Origin: Aegilops tauschii subsp. strangulata
Lineage: Eukaryota > Streptophyta > Magnoliopsida > Poales > Poaceae
Length of the DNA: 64,000 nucleotides
NCBI RefSeq assembly: GCF_002575655.3
Contig: NC_053035.3
Location: 95,009,322 to 95,073,321 of the forward strand
Direction: 5' to 3'
Of the stretch, positions 1-11,382 are shown piece by piece. Position 1 is the stretch's first letter. Every line of letters begins with the position of its first letter. Both the position numbers and the translations under genes were made by a program. The notes beneath the pieces were generated by a model that did not search any database, was not told where the DNA came from, and worked only from the letters and a program-made list of their open reading frames with translations.

Positions 1-1518
1 TATTGCCGTGTCAGCCTCTAACCATCCTTTCCTAGCAAACCGTTGTTTGGCTAAGTTACCGCTTTTGCTCAGCCGTTCTTATAGCGTTGCTAGTTGCAGG
101 TGAAGTTGAAGTTTGTTCCATGTTGGAACATGGATATGTTGGGATATCACAATATCTCTTATTTAATTAATGCATCTATATATTTTGGCAAAGGGTGGAA
201 GGCTCGGCCTTATGCCTGGTGTTTTGTTCCACTCTTGCCGCCCTAGTTTCCGTCATACCGGTATTATGTTCCTTGAGTTTGCGTTCCTTACGCGGTTGGG
301 TGATTTATGGGACCCCCTTGACAGTTCGCCTTGAATAAAACTCCTCCAGCAAGGCCCAACCTTAGTTTTACCATTTTCCACCTAAGTTTTTTCCCCCGGG
401 TTTTCGCGAGCCCGAGGGTCAACTTAATTTAAACCCCCGGGCCAGTGTTCCTCTAAGTGCTGGTCCAACCTAGAGCACCGTGCGGGACCGTCCCTTGGCA
501 ACTTGGGTTATGTTGGTACCTGTACGCTTCGCTTATCCGATGTGCCCTGAGAACGAGATATGTGCAGCTCCTATCGGGATTTGTCGGCACATTCGGGCGG
601 CTTTGCTGGTCTTGTTTTACCATTGCCGAAATGTCTTGTAAACCGGGATTCTGAGACTGATCGGATCTTCTCGGGAGAAGGTTTATCCTTCATTGACAGT
701 GAGAGCTTATGATGGGCTAAGTTGGGACACCCCTGCAGGGTATTATCTATCGAAAGTCGTGCCCGCGGTTATGAGGCGGATGGGAATTTGTTAATGTCCG
801 GTTGTAGAGAACTTGTCACTTGACCCAAGTAAAATACATCAACTGTGTGTGTAGCCGTGATGGTCTCTTCTCGGCGGAGTCCGGGAAGTGAACACGGTTT
901 GAGTTATTCATGAACGTAAGTAGTTTCAGGATCACTTCTTGATCATTGCAAGTTGACGACCGTTCCGTTGCTTCTCTTCTCGCTCTCTTTTGCGTATGTT
1001 AGCCACCATATATGCTTAGTGCCTGCTGCAGCTCCACCTCATTTCACCATCCTTTCCTATAAGCTTAAATAGTCTTGATCTCGCGGGTGTGAGATTGCTG
1101 AGTCCTCGTGACTCACAGATTCTACCAAAACAGTTGCAGGTGCCGACGATGCCAGTGCAGATGACGCAACCGAGCTCAAGTGGGAGTTCGATGAGGAACG
1201 TGGTCGTTACTATGTGTCTTTTCCTGATGATCAGTAGTGGAGCCCAGTTGGGTCGATCGGGGATCTAGCATTTGGGGTTATCTTATTTTCATTTGGATTT
1301 TGACCGTAGTCGGTCTATGTGTGGATTTTGGATGATGTATGAATTATATTTATGTATTGTGTGAAGTGGCGATTGTAAGCCAACTCTCGTTATCCCATTC
1401 TTGTTCATTACATGGGATTGTGTGAAGATGACCCTTCTTGCGACAAAACCACTATGCGGTTATGCCTCTAAGTCGTGCCTCGACACGTGGGAGATATAGC
1501 CACATCGTGGGCGTTACA
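1..1518 (+). mobile_element. Right part of a Ty3/gypsy-type LTR
   Basis: No long coding frame is present and the sequence ends in GGGCGTTACA, a plausible LTR terminus (CA end). I recognise the terminal stretch with 'atgcctctaagtcgtgcc' as typical of long grass chromovirus LTRs, from memory. The left end is outside the window, so it may be a solo LTR or the 3' LTR of a complete element. A short open stretch at 1142-1237 reads as a charged peptide ending in FPDDQ and follows an acceptor-like ttgcag. No host duplication can be tested because the left flank is missing. The family name is not assigned. Confidence 0.55.
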
Positions 1519-2777
1519 ACATCCAACAAAGTCAATCCAGGGAAAACGTTTCCATTCGTATGTACATCCCACACAGTCAATCCAGCGAAAATGTTTCCGT
1601 TCGTATGTACATCCCACACAATTTTGTGTATAGGCTCGTGTGTGATAGGTGTAACTAACACACACGCTCTGCCTCGGTTAACCGTTTGCTTTTATTCAAC
1701 TACATCACACACGATTTGATGAAGAAAACTGTGTGGCATTGGGCTATCCATCACAAGCGCTTTTACTGCTAGAACCGTTTGCAAAGTTCCATGACCCATT
1801 TAGCAGGTTTATTAGTTTACAATTAATAATTCCAGTATTACGCAAATTCACATTTCATATCGAATAGTTGTTTGCCAATTTCATATGAGGCACATAAATA
1901 TATTTTAACATCACAGTACGATAGCTACCTGAAAACAACACAGTACAACATATAGCTAGTTCAGCTTCATAAGAACAATATTAGAACAATATATTCATTT
2001 CCCTAATCGAGATCATCCAAGCTCGTCTTATCCACCTCCGCTTTCAGTTCAGTAAGAACATGTTTTGCACTGGCCAATTGGGAAAGTGCCTCCTCCTTCG
2101 CCAACACCATCTTAGCAAAGTCTGATTTAAAATATCTGAGTTCCTTCTCCACCTTCCTCTTTTTATCCCGCATCTTCAAATATTATTCAGCGTTGACAAC
2201 ACTTCCTCTAAGCCTACCTCTGTTCTCTTCCTCATACATGCTCCAAAGCTTTGCTAGGCACATCTTCAAAGACTGTGGCCACTTTTGATCAACCCACTCC
2301 AGGTAAGAACACTTCCTTTCATCCTATAATATTTAAAACCAGATCAGTAACAATTGTAGGGGGAATTGGTTTATAGCAACATAGAAAATCACCAATACTT
2401 ATTTTGAAAAACTGAAGAAACGGGTTAATTATGACATATCTTCTCAAAAAGATCAATGTGCAAATGAATTAATTGCTACTGAGACAACAACCAAATTCTG
2501 AAACATCAGAAGCTATAATTAACCACAACAACGCTACAAGTTCTTACTCATGTACTACAAATAATAAATTGAACATTTTATGAGGAAGCTAAATATAACT
2601 GCAACAGCATAGCGACAGTGTTTGGATGAAAGCAAATTGATACTAACAGGTGTGTACATGCACAAATTTAGTAACATAGAACTGATAGCACTAAGGTCGT
2701 CCACTATGTATGCCAAAACCAGTGTAAAGACAACTGTTGTTACATTTCGCACCGGTGACCTGCACTGGCGAGCCAAT
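1519..2777 (-). mobile_element. Left arm of an old CACTA-like DNA element (host of the CACTA at 2778)
   Basis: This arm and 10232-13051 appear to be one element, now split by the CACTA insertion at 2778-10231; gene exons continue across the gap on the minus strand. At 1531 and 1576 a 45-bp unit (gtcaatccag...gtacatccc) occurs twice in tandem. Both arms contain gtgtgtga/tcacacac-type words. Apart from the last GRF exon at 2003-2323, nothing coding is visible. Its own left terminus is missing, cut off by the LTR at 1-1518. Classification as CACTA is inferred from the internal tandem repeats in the other arm. Confidence 0.4.
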
Positions 2778-2799
2778 CACTACAAGAAATATGTCAACT
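2778..2799 (+). repeat. CACTA left terminal inverted repeat
   Basis: CACTACAAGAAATATGTCAA plus two bases; perfect inverse of 10210-10231. Confidence 0.9.
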
Positions 2800-3339
2800 T
2801 GCGACCATCACTATTGGTCACTAAAAGGTCATTGTTTTTCATTTGCGACCTTTTTTGACCAAAAACAGATGGTCAAAAGCTGAAGGTCGTAAACTGAAAT
2901 TAACGACCTTCTTTGTGAGAAGGTCGTGGAAGGCCACGACCAAAACAAAAGGTCATGGATTCTATGACCTTCTATTTTGGTCACTGGCTGTCTGCCTAGG
3001 CCACGTCGGATCCGACGTGGCAATCTGACATGGCAAAATTGCGACCAATTGAGAAGGTCGTTGATAAGATTCAACCCGGTCCAATTCGACGCTTTACATG
3101 GGCCGAGCCCAACAATTCAGCCTTTTATATATTTTCCCCTATTAATTCTACACAACCACATGGGCCAAAGCCTACAATTCAGCCTTTTATTTTCTGGGTT
3201 GTGGCCTCTTATTTTCTGGGCCGTGGCCTTTTATAGTCTATTTTTTTGTATTTTCAGCCATTATATATTCAAGCTGGTCCCACTTGTCAATTTCATCTAT
3301 CAAATTGGTCCCACATGTCAGAAATGTACAAATTAGACA

Positions 3340-4880
3340 GATTATTTTCATAAATTGCCCCACTGTTAAGTTTCCATTTCACAAGTTTTCAAATCACATA
3401 CATAATCAATATTTCAAAAAGAACAAAGAACACATAAAATTCATCAATTATACCACTAAATAAATCTATTACAATCTTTACAACACATATATGCTACAGT
3501 ATGCTGCTATTCACTGAGTAGGACTTCACGGCTTCACACTTGTTTCACAGTTCACGACTTCACACTTCATACTTGAGCTTCTGTAAAAGAGGAACCACCA
3601 CAATTTTAAGTCTACAATACAACAATTGATACTAATCAAGGATAACAACAAAAATAAGTAATAGGTTCAAATGAGAAGGCAGCATGAAACTAGTGATACA
3701 ACAACATGCAGAAAACACTACAATGTAATACTGTTGTAAGTTCATATCTGCGCAAAATCAGCACTATTATATAGAGCAAATGATATGCCCCCTTTTAATA
3801 AAACTATAGTGTATGCTAGTGACAGAAAGGGATTGTAGTGTATGCTAGTGACAAAACAAGGGATAAGACTAATATGATGTGCCAAACTGCCAGCAACAAT
3901 GCTTACATGCTACATCTTCATATTTCAAAACGACCAATAGACTAGTTAGCTGGCAAAACACTAAAGAAGGCATAGACAGAAACGAAGGTAACATGCATCA
4001 CATAAAAAATAGTAAGCACTGAACCTACATCATATCTACAGTAACATCACCAATCAGGTTGCATGTGTATGCTAGAAATCAAGAATCGAAAGGACTTCAA
4101 CTTGTTTCGAATATCTTGCCTCTGTTGCTCCCAGTGCAGTAAAGAAATGGTCAAGCAGTGAGCGCTTCGCCTCATGGACTTGGCAGTGCACAATAGATCT
4201 CGGGATGGAGCATAAATAGAATACATGGAAAAGAACAATAAAGAGCTATACAGTTAAGTAAGCATCCTTGGCTGTACAAATAAGTGGAGAGAACAATAAA
4301 GAGCTATACAGTCTAGAATTTCGGTTGAGAAACAGTAACTTGATGTAAAGTCGCTTGAAAACAAAAAACACCTTACAAGCTTGTGAAGCTTACCTTGATT
4401 TCAAAAGCATGGGTTATCTAATCTTTTATGCCATCCCCCCAAAATTTGGTTGGATGATTCTGCAACTGTAGTTGTACCCAGCTGCTCAAAATATAAACAT
4501 ATAGATGAGTGCTTCTCACATGTCACGATGAGTGCTTCTCACATGTCACCAGAGGTAAATAGCAATACACATAAATGAATGAACATGGGCATATTCTACA
4601 GCAAGATGAACCAACAGAGATATATCTTGTAGCCTACAACAATCAAGTTAGAAATCACATCCATTTTCTAATTAACCAGCACCTAAATATATACATGCAC
4701 TACTTCAAGAAATTTATGAATAGGAGATGTATTAATAGCAGATTACGAACTAATGTACTTGTACTTGATCTAGTTGAATAAATGCAGATTAAGTTCCTGG
4801 TACAACCAGCTCCAACTTATGCTACTAGCTATTGACAGAAAAACACACAGAGAGAGAGGGGGGGGGGGGAGGAGATCCTG
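3340..4880. other. Internal CACTA sequence without a recognisable gene
   Basis: This is AT-rich, non-repetitive filler of the CACTA element. At 3822-3856 the words 'gtatgctagtgaca' are duplicated. A 63-codon minus-strand frame at 4238-4047 contains a charged stretch ([14 protein letters not shown]) that could be a captured exon, but I recognise no family and see no clear splice borders. A run of G at 4860-4870 follows an (AG)n tract. Confidence 0.5.
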
Positions 4881-4894
4881 CGACAGTATGGCTA

Positions 4895-5114
4895 CATCAG
4901 GCGACCCCGAGGGAAGATCTGGCGCCCCGTGGATTGGTCAACCCCGGGATCTCACGCGCGCCTCCGTTGCCGAGGCCGTCCATCTCGCCCGCGAGCTTGA
5001 TGGTCCAGGCCCCCACGACAACCAAGTCGTGATCCATGCGGAGCTCCACTTCCTGTACGGCTGATCCATGCTCCAGTGGAGGCTCGGGCTCCACCCTCGA
5101 ATCCGGCGACGCCT
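4895..5114 (-). pseudogene. Exon-like GC-rich fragment of unknown origin
   Basis: On the minus strand an acceptor-like TTCTATAG precedes an open frame that runs from about 5114 to a stop near 4897. It includes MDHDLVVVGAWTIKLAGEMD and a Gly/Arg-rich end. Base composition jumps sharply from AT-rich surroundings to GC-rich, as in the TOG-like fragment 1.3 kb away, which suggests captured gene sequence. It lies downstream of that fragment in the same orientation and might have been spliced to it in a chimeric transcript. I do not recognise the protein. Confidence 0.3.
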
Positions 5115-6417
5115 ATAGAACGATAGTGTAAGCTCTGCTAACAAGAAAAGAAACTTAGGAAAGTCAAACTGGAACAAATCAAATTTAGAAGAGAGTTTAC
5201 ATTATACCTAGCATAGCAAATGAGGATGACCAAAGTTGAATAAGTCTTTTTTAGGAACTATGGACAATGGGGGAAAGCCCCCCACTGACTTTAAATTAGC
5301 AAGATTGTAGAGTGAAAGCTGAATAAGTTACGTGGCTCGAATGGTCGGCATCCCTTGGATCTCATAGCTACTGGACATCACGGATGAACTACAGCAAACT
5401 AGTTATAGCCACAGGCCACATGTACAAAGAATATACTAAAATGGCTTGAAGCTAAAACTAATCGACCATTCATCTTCGGTACTACAATTTTTTATTATGC
5501 AGTACAAAGATTATTTTGCAGCATCTAAAATTGGTTACAGCCTTAAAGGTTATTATGCAACATCTAAAATTAGCCAACTCTACAAAACAATGGAGGAAGC
5601 ATAGGTCTGAACCTAAACAAATTTACATCATCTAATACACTATATACCTCCCGCAAAAAAACACTTATATTCCAGTAGAGAGTTAAATCAGTTCACCATG
5701 AACTAGCTTCCAACAACATAATATAGGTGAACCCACTAAACTGATGCAAACTTCATGGAAAGTTCCCAGAATTCTGAAGTTGCAACATTTCAAACAGAAC
5801 TCAATAGTACCTGAGAAAAATGAAACTAACAATTTGACAAAAGTAAACTTCTTCAAACTGGAACAACTCTTCTGCATTTGATTAGTTTCCGTGTTCTATC
5901 AAAGCGCATAATTTCCAGGTTTAGTGATTAGTTTACATAGCTGATCAGATGATTGATGGAGCTGGTTACTGAAGTATGTGTGTGAACAGGTCTGGTTGAT
6001 AGTACCTCGGCATCTTAATTAATGAGTTAACTGTTCCCTGAAGTATATAGCACAAAACAACATCAAAACTATTGGCATACAGATGCTTTTGACCTAAACT
6101 CAACCAATGATTCAGGCCCAAAAGATTCTACACAGTGAGAGTATAATTTTTGGAGAAATATATATGAACTCCAACTCTCGCCCGTTATAAAAGCTCTAGA
6201 CCTGATGCATGGTTTGGTTTGGACCCAGTTCAGATATTTTGGAGCCATGCATGCAAGTGCAAAAACGAACAATGCACCCTCCACTCAATCATCAACGACG
6301 CACTGCTTCCTTCCATGATCCAACTATACTCATGGACAGATGCTGCATACTTGTGCATGATTAGAACGAAAGGATAATTCATCACTAATGCAGAGGAATC
6401 TTTTTGTTTATTCATAT

Positions 6418-7031
6418 TTTGGAGCTTCCTCAGCAGGGGCAGGGGCGGCATGGAAGTGCCCATGGCACGCATCGGCTTGGACAACCTGCTGCTACAGCTG
6501 CTGCTCAAGGAGAGGTTGCCAAAGGCCGCGAAGACGTTCGTGCACGCCATCACGGAGGTCTTGAGCACGGCGCTGCGCGGTATCTTCACCGTCTTCAAGA
6601 TCCCCAGCACCACCTTCTCCCTGCCAATCAGCAGCCGCGGACGGACGGACGAATCTCGGGTCAGATCCCCAACGGAATTCGCCAAAACAGAAGCCAAGAG
6701 CAGCAACGACAGAGGAGATCGAAGAACTTACAGGATGGGGGCGAGCAGGGCGGGGTGGTGGATGGCGAGGCGGCGCGCGTCGTTGAGGGCCTCGCAGACC
6801 ATGACCCAGTCCCTGGAGTCGAGCCCGACGACGAGGCCGGCGGCCCGGGCTTTGGGGCCGGGGACGGGCAGCAGGTCCACGGACCAGACGTACTCCACGG
6901 TCGGCTCCACTCCCGGTGGGGGAGCGGGCGACGGCGACGGTAGGCGCCGTGGAAAGCAGCTTGGCGGCCTTCTTGGGGCGCTGGTCCGCCACGGCGGCCG
7001 GCAACGCGTTGTCCAGCGCGCGGAGCGCCAT
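6418..7031 (-). pseudogene. Captured fragment of a TOG/ARM-repeat (TOGARAM-like) plant gene, two exons
   Basis: Exon 1 runs from the ATG at 7031 to 6732. It starts MALRALDNALPAAVADQRP and, after a frame change near 6910, continues VEPTVEYVWSVDLLPVPGP and GLDSRDWVMVCEALNDARRL, ending in HHPALLAPIL. The donor GTAAGT at 6731-6726 and an acceptor GGCAG at 6625-6621 define a 111-bp intron. Exon 2 (6620-6418) gives EKVVLGILKTVKIPRSAVLK, TSVMACTNVFAAFGN and PPLPLLRKLQ. The block order matches plant proteins with N-terminal ARM/TOG helices that bind microtubules, as remembered. An apparent internal deletion sits in exon 2 (between FGN and RAMG). The captured piece seems to include the 5' leader, with AAACCCTAGC on the minus strand near 7330-7320 and CT-rich leader sequence. 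It is broken and cannot encode a full protein. Confidence 0.6.
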
Positions 7032-7139
7032 GGGTGGGATGCTGAGATTGAGAGGGAGGAGGAGATTGAGAGGGAGGACGAGATATTTGGAGGAGGGCTT
7101 GGGTGATGCGGGTGATGCAGATGGAAAAAGCAGGGGCGC

Positions 7140-7345
7140 GACGGCGGCTCGATGCACTCAGGAGAGCGGCATGCAGCAGCGGTTGCGGCGGCTCGACACA
7201 CTCAGGAGAGCGGCTCGGGGTTGGTGATTGGGTTTGGGCGGCGACGGAGAGATCTGGATCGGGGAGAGACAGGCGGCGGCGGGTGTGTTCTCGGGGAGAG
7301 AGAGGGGATTGGGTTGCTGCTAGGGTTTGGGTTGGGTTGCTATGA
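7140..7345 (-). promoter_or_regulatory. Probable captured leader/promoter of the TOG-like fragment
   Basis: Read on the minus strand, this GC-rich block upstream of the ATG at 7031 has a telo-box-like AAACCCTAG and pyrimidine-rich runs typical of plant 5' leaders. A 27-bp word (cggctcga..cactcaggagagcgg) is duplicated at 7142 and about 7190, 51 bp apart. No convincing TATA box is seen. Confidence 0.3.
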
Positions 7346-7635
7346 CCTGAGAGGTGAATGATAGACGTTGGATCCTTCGGATGCGGACAGTTCAGATCGG
7401 TTATAGCGGGGTGACCCGTGCGAAGAGCCCTGATTGGTTCAGAAATTTTATGATTTAAAATAGTTTTCTAAGTACTAAAACTAGGGGAATTTTGTGAAGC
7501 AACTATCAAAATATTTTGTAAAACGGCACAACTAAATTTTTTCACTCAAGTTAGACCCCATTTTATGGATGATCACCGATTTGCATGCATTTTTTATCTT
7601 TCTAGATATTTTTAATCATTTTTCTTGTGGCAAAA

Positions 7636-9215
7636 ATGGTTTTTTTGTGAAGTACTTACCAAATATTTGTTGTAAAATTGGACCAAATCAATTTTCTAAA
7701 ATATTATGCCATATTTATTATACAATTGACCAAATGGTTGAGTGTAAAAAGTTTTTGATCCACCTCTGGTGAAAAAGACAAATTTCCGCCGATTCAGCTG
7801 GAAGCGGGTCAAATTTGAACTGCGGCTGCCTCATAGTTTGCTATTTATTTTTTCCAAAAATCATTTCTAGGTACAAAAGTATCTATTTAATCAGAGAAAC
7901 AGAAGAAAAAAATCCAAGATTCAACCACTAGCTAGGAATGGTCATTCCCGCCGTTTTGACCGCATTCTGAAACGGGCATAAAAAATCAAAAAAATCAAAA
8001 AATTGGAAAACCTTCGCATTGTGTCATTATATGTGACCAAGTTACCAGGAAAATAATAAACTTGTAATACGGCAATTCTTTTAAAAAAGTGTTCTCAGAA
8101 ATGAGCTCTCATGTGTGAAGATTCATGGTTTTCAAGTCAAATGATCAATCTTATGGCCACATTCATGGCATAGTTTGTTCAAATGATCTCGTATTGTGCA
8201 CAAGGGTGCATTTTGGAATGGCAAAAAATTATTCCTAAGGGAGTTTTCATTTTCTTTGCACGGAAAATTCATTTTCCATTTTTCGAGTGCCCGAAATGAG
8301 GTTTTTTTGAAGGAACTACCAAATAAATGTTGTAAAAATGGACCAAAACAATTTTAGAAAATACTAGGCCATGTTTAATGCACAATTGACACAATGGTTG
8401 GGTATTAAAAGCCTTGATCCACCTCTGGTGAAAAGATAAATTTCCGCCGATTTAGTAGGAAGCAGGTCAAATTTGAACTGTAGCTGCCTCATAGTTTGCT
8501 CTTTATTTTTTCCAAAAATCATTTCTAGGTACATAACTATCTATTTAATCAGAGAAACATCAAAATGTTTCCAAGATTAAACAACTAGCTAGGAACAGTC
8601 AAGCCTGCTGTTTTGACCGCATTTTGAAACGGGAATAAAAAATTTAAAAAAATTTAAAAAATTGGAAACCTTCGCATTGTGTCATCATATGTGACCAAGT
8701 TTCCAGGAAAAATAATAAACTTGTAATACAGCAATTATTTTAAAAATGTGTTCTCAGAAATGAGCTATCATGCGTGAAGATTCACGGCTTTCAAGCCAAA
8801 TGATCAATCTTATGGCCACATTCATGGCATAGTTTGTTCAGATGATCTCATATTGTGCACAAGGGTGCATCTTGGAATTCCAAACAATGTTGCCTAAGGG
8901 AGTTTTCATTTTCTTTACAGGGAAAATTCATTTTCCATTTTTCGAGTGCCCGAAATGAGGTTTTTTGTGAAGGAACTACCAAATAGTTGTTGCAAAAATG
9001 GACGAAATCAATTTTATAAAATACTATGCCATGTTTAATGCACAATTGACAAAATGGTTGGGTGTAAAAAGTTTTTATCCACCTCTAGTGAAAAAGACAA
9101 ATTTTCGCCGATTTAGTAGGAAGCGGGTCAAACTTGAACTGAAGCTGCCTTATAGTTTGCTCTTTATTTTTTCCAAAAATCATTTCTAGGTACATAAGTA
9201 TCTATTTAAGCATAA
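7636..9215. repeat. Tandem repeat, about 660-bp period, 2.4 copies
   Basis: Units start near 7636, 8298 and 8957. The shared word 'cacctctggtgaaaaagac' recurs at about 7760, 8419 and 9079, spaced 659 and 660 bp. The copies differ by point changes and small indels. Large AT-rich internal tandem repeats are common in Triticeae CACTA elements. Short frames inside are incidental. Confidence 0.85.
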
Positions 9216-10209
9216 ATACATGATTTGGTGGTGATACGTTGAGGTTTTGACGGTGGCCCAGGGCCCCAACTCCGAAGCACGTAGACTCGCATGCCCGTCG
9301 CGTGGTCACCGCGTGACCGTGGCGTTGCCATGCATTTTGGGAAGCCTAGGCATGTCTAGTAGGTTTGGCACTCCCCAGGTAGATGCTTGGAAGAAAATAA
9401 CAACAGAATAATCTCACGAGGAGACCGAACAATGCTCAAACATGAATTAGCACCCAAGTGTTTGATTAGTGGTACGGGAAATGCACATGGCCAATGGGCA
9501 TGAGTTTTGGCCGAGGATGATCATCTACTAAGGACACTATCTTTGAAAATTTGCAGCTCAAATGGACGAGCCTAGGTGTCACTTGCTTTGCAACGTACCA
9601 CACTGGACAGAAATATGAATGTTGAAGCCACACTCACATGTATTGTTAGATGGGGCTCAAATTTTGTGGAGAGCTATGATTTGGGAATATAGAAGATGTG
9701 AAAAATTCAGCTCATTAGGATATGCCTAGCTAGTACTTCCTTCACAATAGTTCGAGTTGAACAAAAACTTTGGAAATTTGCCGAGGAAGATTTACCAGGC
9801 AAATGGAGTTGAATATTGTCATGAGGCAATTATTTGGATAGTAAAGAATGCCCAATTTTTTGGGATTTTTGGGAATGACAGAAATATAGGTTGCTTCACA
9901 ACCTAGGGAAAAATTGACACATGGACATGACACATAGGCAAAACTGATGAGGTGGCGCCTAGTCATAGCAATCCACCACAATTTACAAGGTTATGACCAT
10001 CTATATTGGTCGTGATCAGCTAGAAATAAGGCAGCGGATCAGCGTTGTCTGCTTTATGACCATTTTGTGTAAGGAAATTACGACCTTTATGGCCAAAATG
10101 GTCGATATAGTTGAGGGTTTGGAGCCCCCCAAGCAGCTTTTGACCAATTGGTCTCAAATGGTCGTAGATCTATGACCAATTCTTCCAGGGTCACTCACAG
10201 AAGGTCACT
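9216..10209. other. CACTA 3' region, no gene seen
   Basis: About 1 kb of unique sequence leads into the subterminal zone. From about 9990 the words 'ttggtcgtga', 'tatgaccatt', 'aatggtcgat' and 'aatggtcgta' mirror those at the left end. No conserved protein is seen in any frame. Confidence 0.6.
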
Positions 10210-10231
10210 AGTTGACATATTTCTTGTAGTG
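10210..10231 (-). repeat. CACTA right terminal inverted repeat
   Basis: Ends ...TATTTCTTGTAGTG; perfect inverse of 2778-2799. Confidence 0.9.
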
Positions 10232-10912
10232 GATGCAGCGGAAAAAAATCAGGGACCCGAACTCCGGAGCACCTAGTTGCTCCGATGCCCAGTTCCTTCG
10301 TGCCATAAAGATTTAGTATTTTACTGCTTGGCTACTCAGATGTGTGGACCAAAGTTGGCTGCACAACAGCTGAAGCGGTGCCAAATAATTTTCTAATGGC
10401 ACCGCTGATGAGATAGCAACATTTTTAGATACTAGGTACAAACTGTGACACTGTCTTAGGATGTGTTTTGTTGAAGGTGTGGTATGAATGGGTTGGGACC
10501 GTGACAGTGCCTGAATCACATCTTTGTAACAACGAAAGTGGGGCTAACCTTCTCTGCACATGCCAGAAACTTCCTCCCACTATCCACAGACTCAAACGCA
10601 ACTAGCTTCACGCATGGAGATTGATGGTGACAACGAGCAGAAAGATCATCAGCCACCCCACTCCATTCGTTGCAATTGATGGTCCTAGGGAGCTACAAGA
10701 GGAAGAAATGACTCAAATCGACCGTCGGGTTAAAATCTTTCATTCCAAGTCATAGCCCGAGAGAGAGAAGAGAGGCATACCCGGGTGGTGAAGGACTCGT
10801 CGTCGGAGGAGGAACCGCTATAGAGGTCATTAAAAAAGACCATGGCAACCCCGGCGGTAGGATGCGAGACGGCGAGAGCAAGGAAGCAAGCGAGGAAGCG
10901 GTTATAGCTTAG

Positions 10913-10938
10913 AAAGGAAGGAAGGAAGGAAGGAAGGA
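10913..10938. repeat. (GGAA)n microsatellite
   Basis: Six GGAA units in a row; on the minus strand they form a TTCC-rich leader just upstream of the GRF gene's first exon. Confidence 0.9.
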
Positions 10939-11382
10939 GGAAACAAGGGAAATGTGACTTGTGGTCGAGGAGAAAAGGGGGTGGGGAAGGGGGGCGTGGG
11001 TAGATATTTCAGCGGTAGGCCAAAAATTTTGAAATGTGGAGGGAAACTTTGCGCGCGGTGCCGCCGGACACCATTCACTTTGAATGATTGTGTGCATTGC
11101 AAACGATTCTTCTGCTTTACGCGCATGGGATAAGTTTGATAATTCAAATTTTGGTGGATATTTCCCTGGGTACTATCCTCATCCACGTCATTGCATAATT
11201 TAACATCACTTGCTAATTTGGGCACACAAAAGAGCATACAACACACAGACCACACTTACTAAATTGAGCAATTTTAGTAATTAAACAAAGCCAGTTGACC
11301 TAAACATTGATCTTACAAAAGACCGGCATTAAAAACAAAGCCTGAGTACACATAATTTTAACAAAGCCGCCGTCACGCCGGC

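Larger units (their letters stand above)
2778..10231. mobile_element. Non-autonomous CACTA transposon with complete termini
   Basis: The element begins CACTACAAGAAATATGTCAA and ends with its inverse; the first and last 22 bp match perfectly. Many short GGTC/GACC words (aaggtcgt, tggtcact, gaccaaaa) fill the first 300 and last 250 bp in both orientations, as expected for subterminal transposase sites of the En/Spm superfamily. No transposase is recognisable. It carries a captured two-exon TOG/ARM gene fragment, a second exon-like piece and a 660-bp tandem repeat. The flanking trinucleotides are AAT on the left and GAT on the right, so the 3-bp target duplication is imperfect or mutated. It sits in intron 2 of the GRF gene. 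Confidence 0.85.
2003..10843 (-). pseudogene. GRF-type zinc-finger gene, three exons, split by a CACTA insertion and carrying one stop
   Basis: Exon 1 (10843-10781) encodes 21 residues starting MVFFNDLYSGSSSDDES. Exon 2 (10692-10549) encodes 48 residues with the Cys/His-rich half of a GRF-like finger (CHHQSPC, then SGRKFLACAEK). Exon 3 (2323-2003) continues with CSYLEWVDQKWP and a charged coiled-coil tail (LAKLWSMYEEEN, KKRKVEKEL) ending in LDDLD. All junctions follow GT/AG: intron 1 is 88 bp, and intron 2 was about 770 bp before the 7.45-kb CACTA landed in it. Phases join without shift, giving about 175 codons. One in-frame TAA interrupts exon 3 after NAE. A TATA-like GCTATAAC lies on the minus strand near 10910-10902. 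GRF fingers bind single-stranded nucleic acid in other proteins; here the gene is probably transposon-borne. Confidence 0.6.

Noticed and set aside
6404..7106. Plus-strand frames of 179 and 218 codons
   Set aside because: They are shadows of the GC-rich minus-strand TOG-like exons.
10420..10510. Possible additional MITE (ttaggatgtgttttgttgaa)
   Set aside because: No inverted partner or target duplication found.
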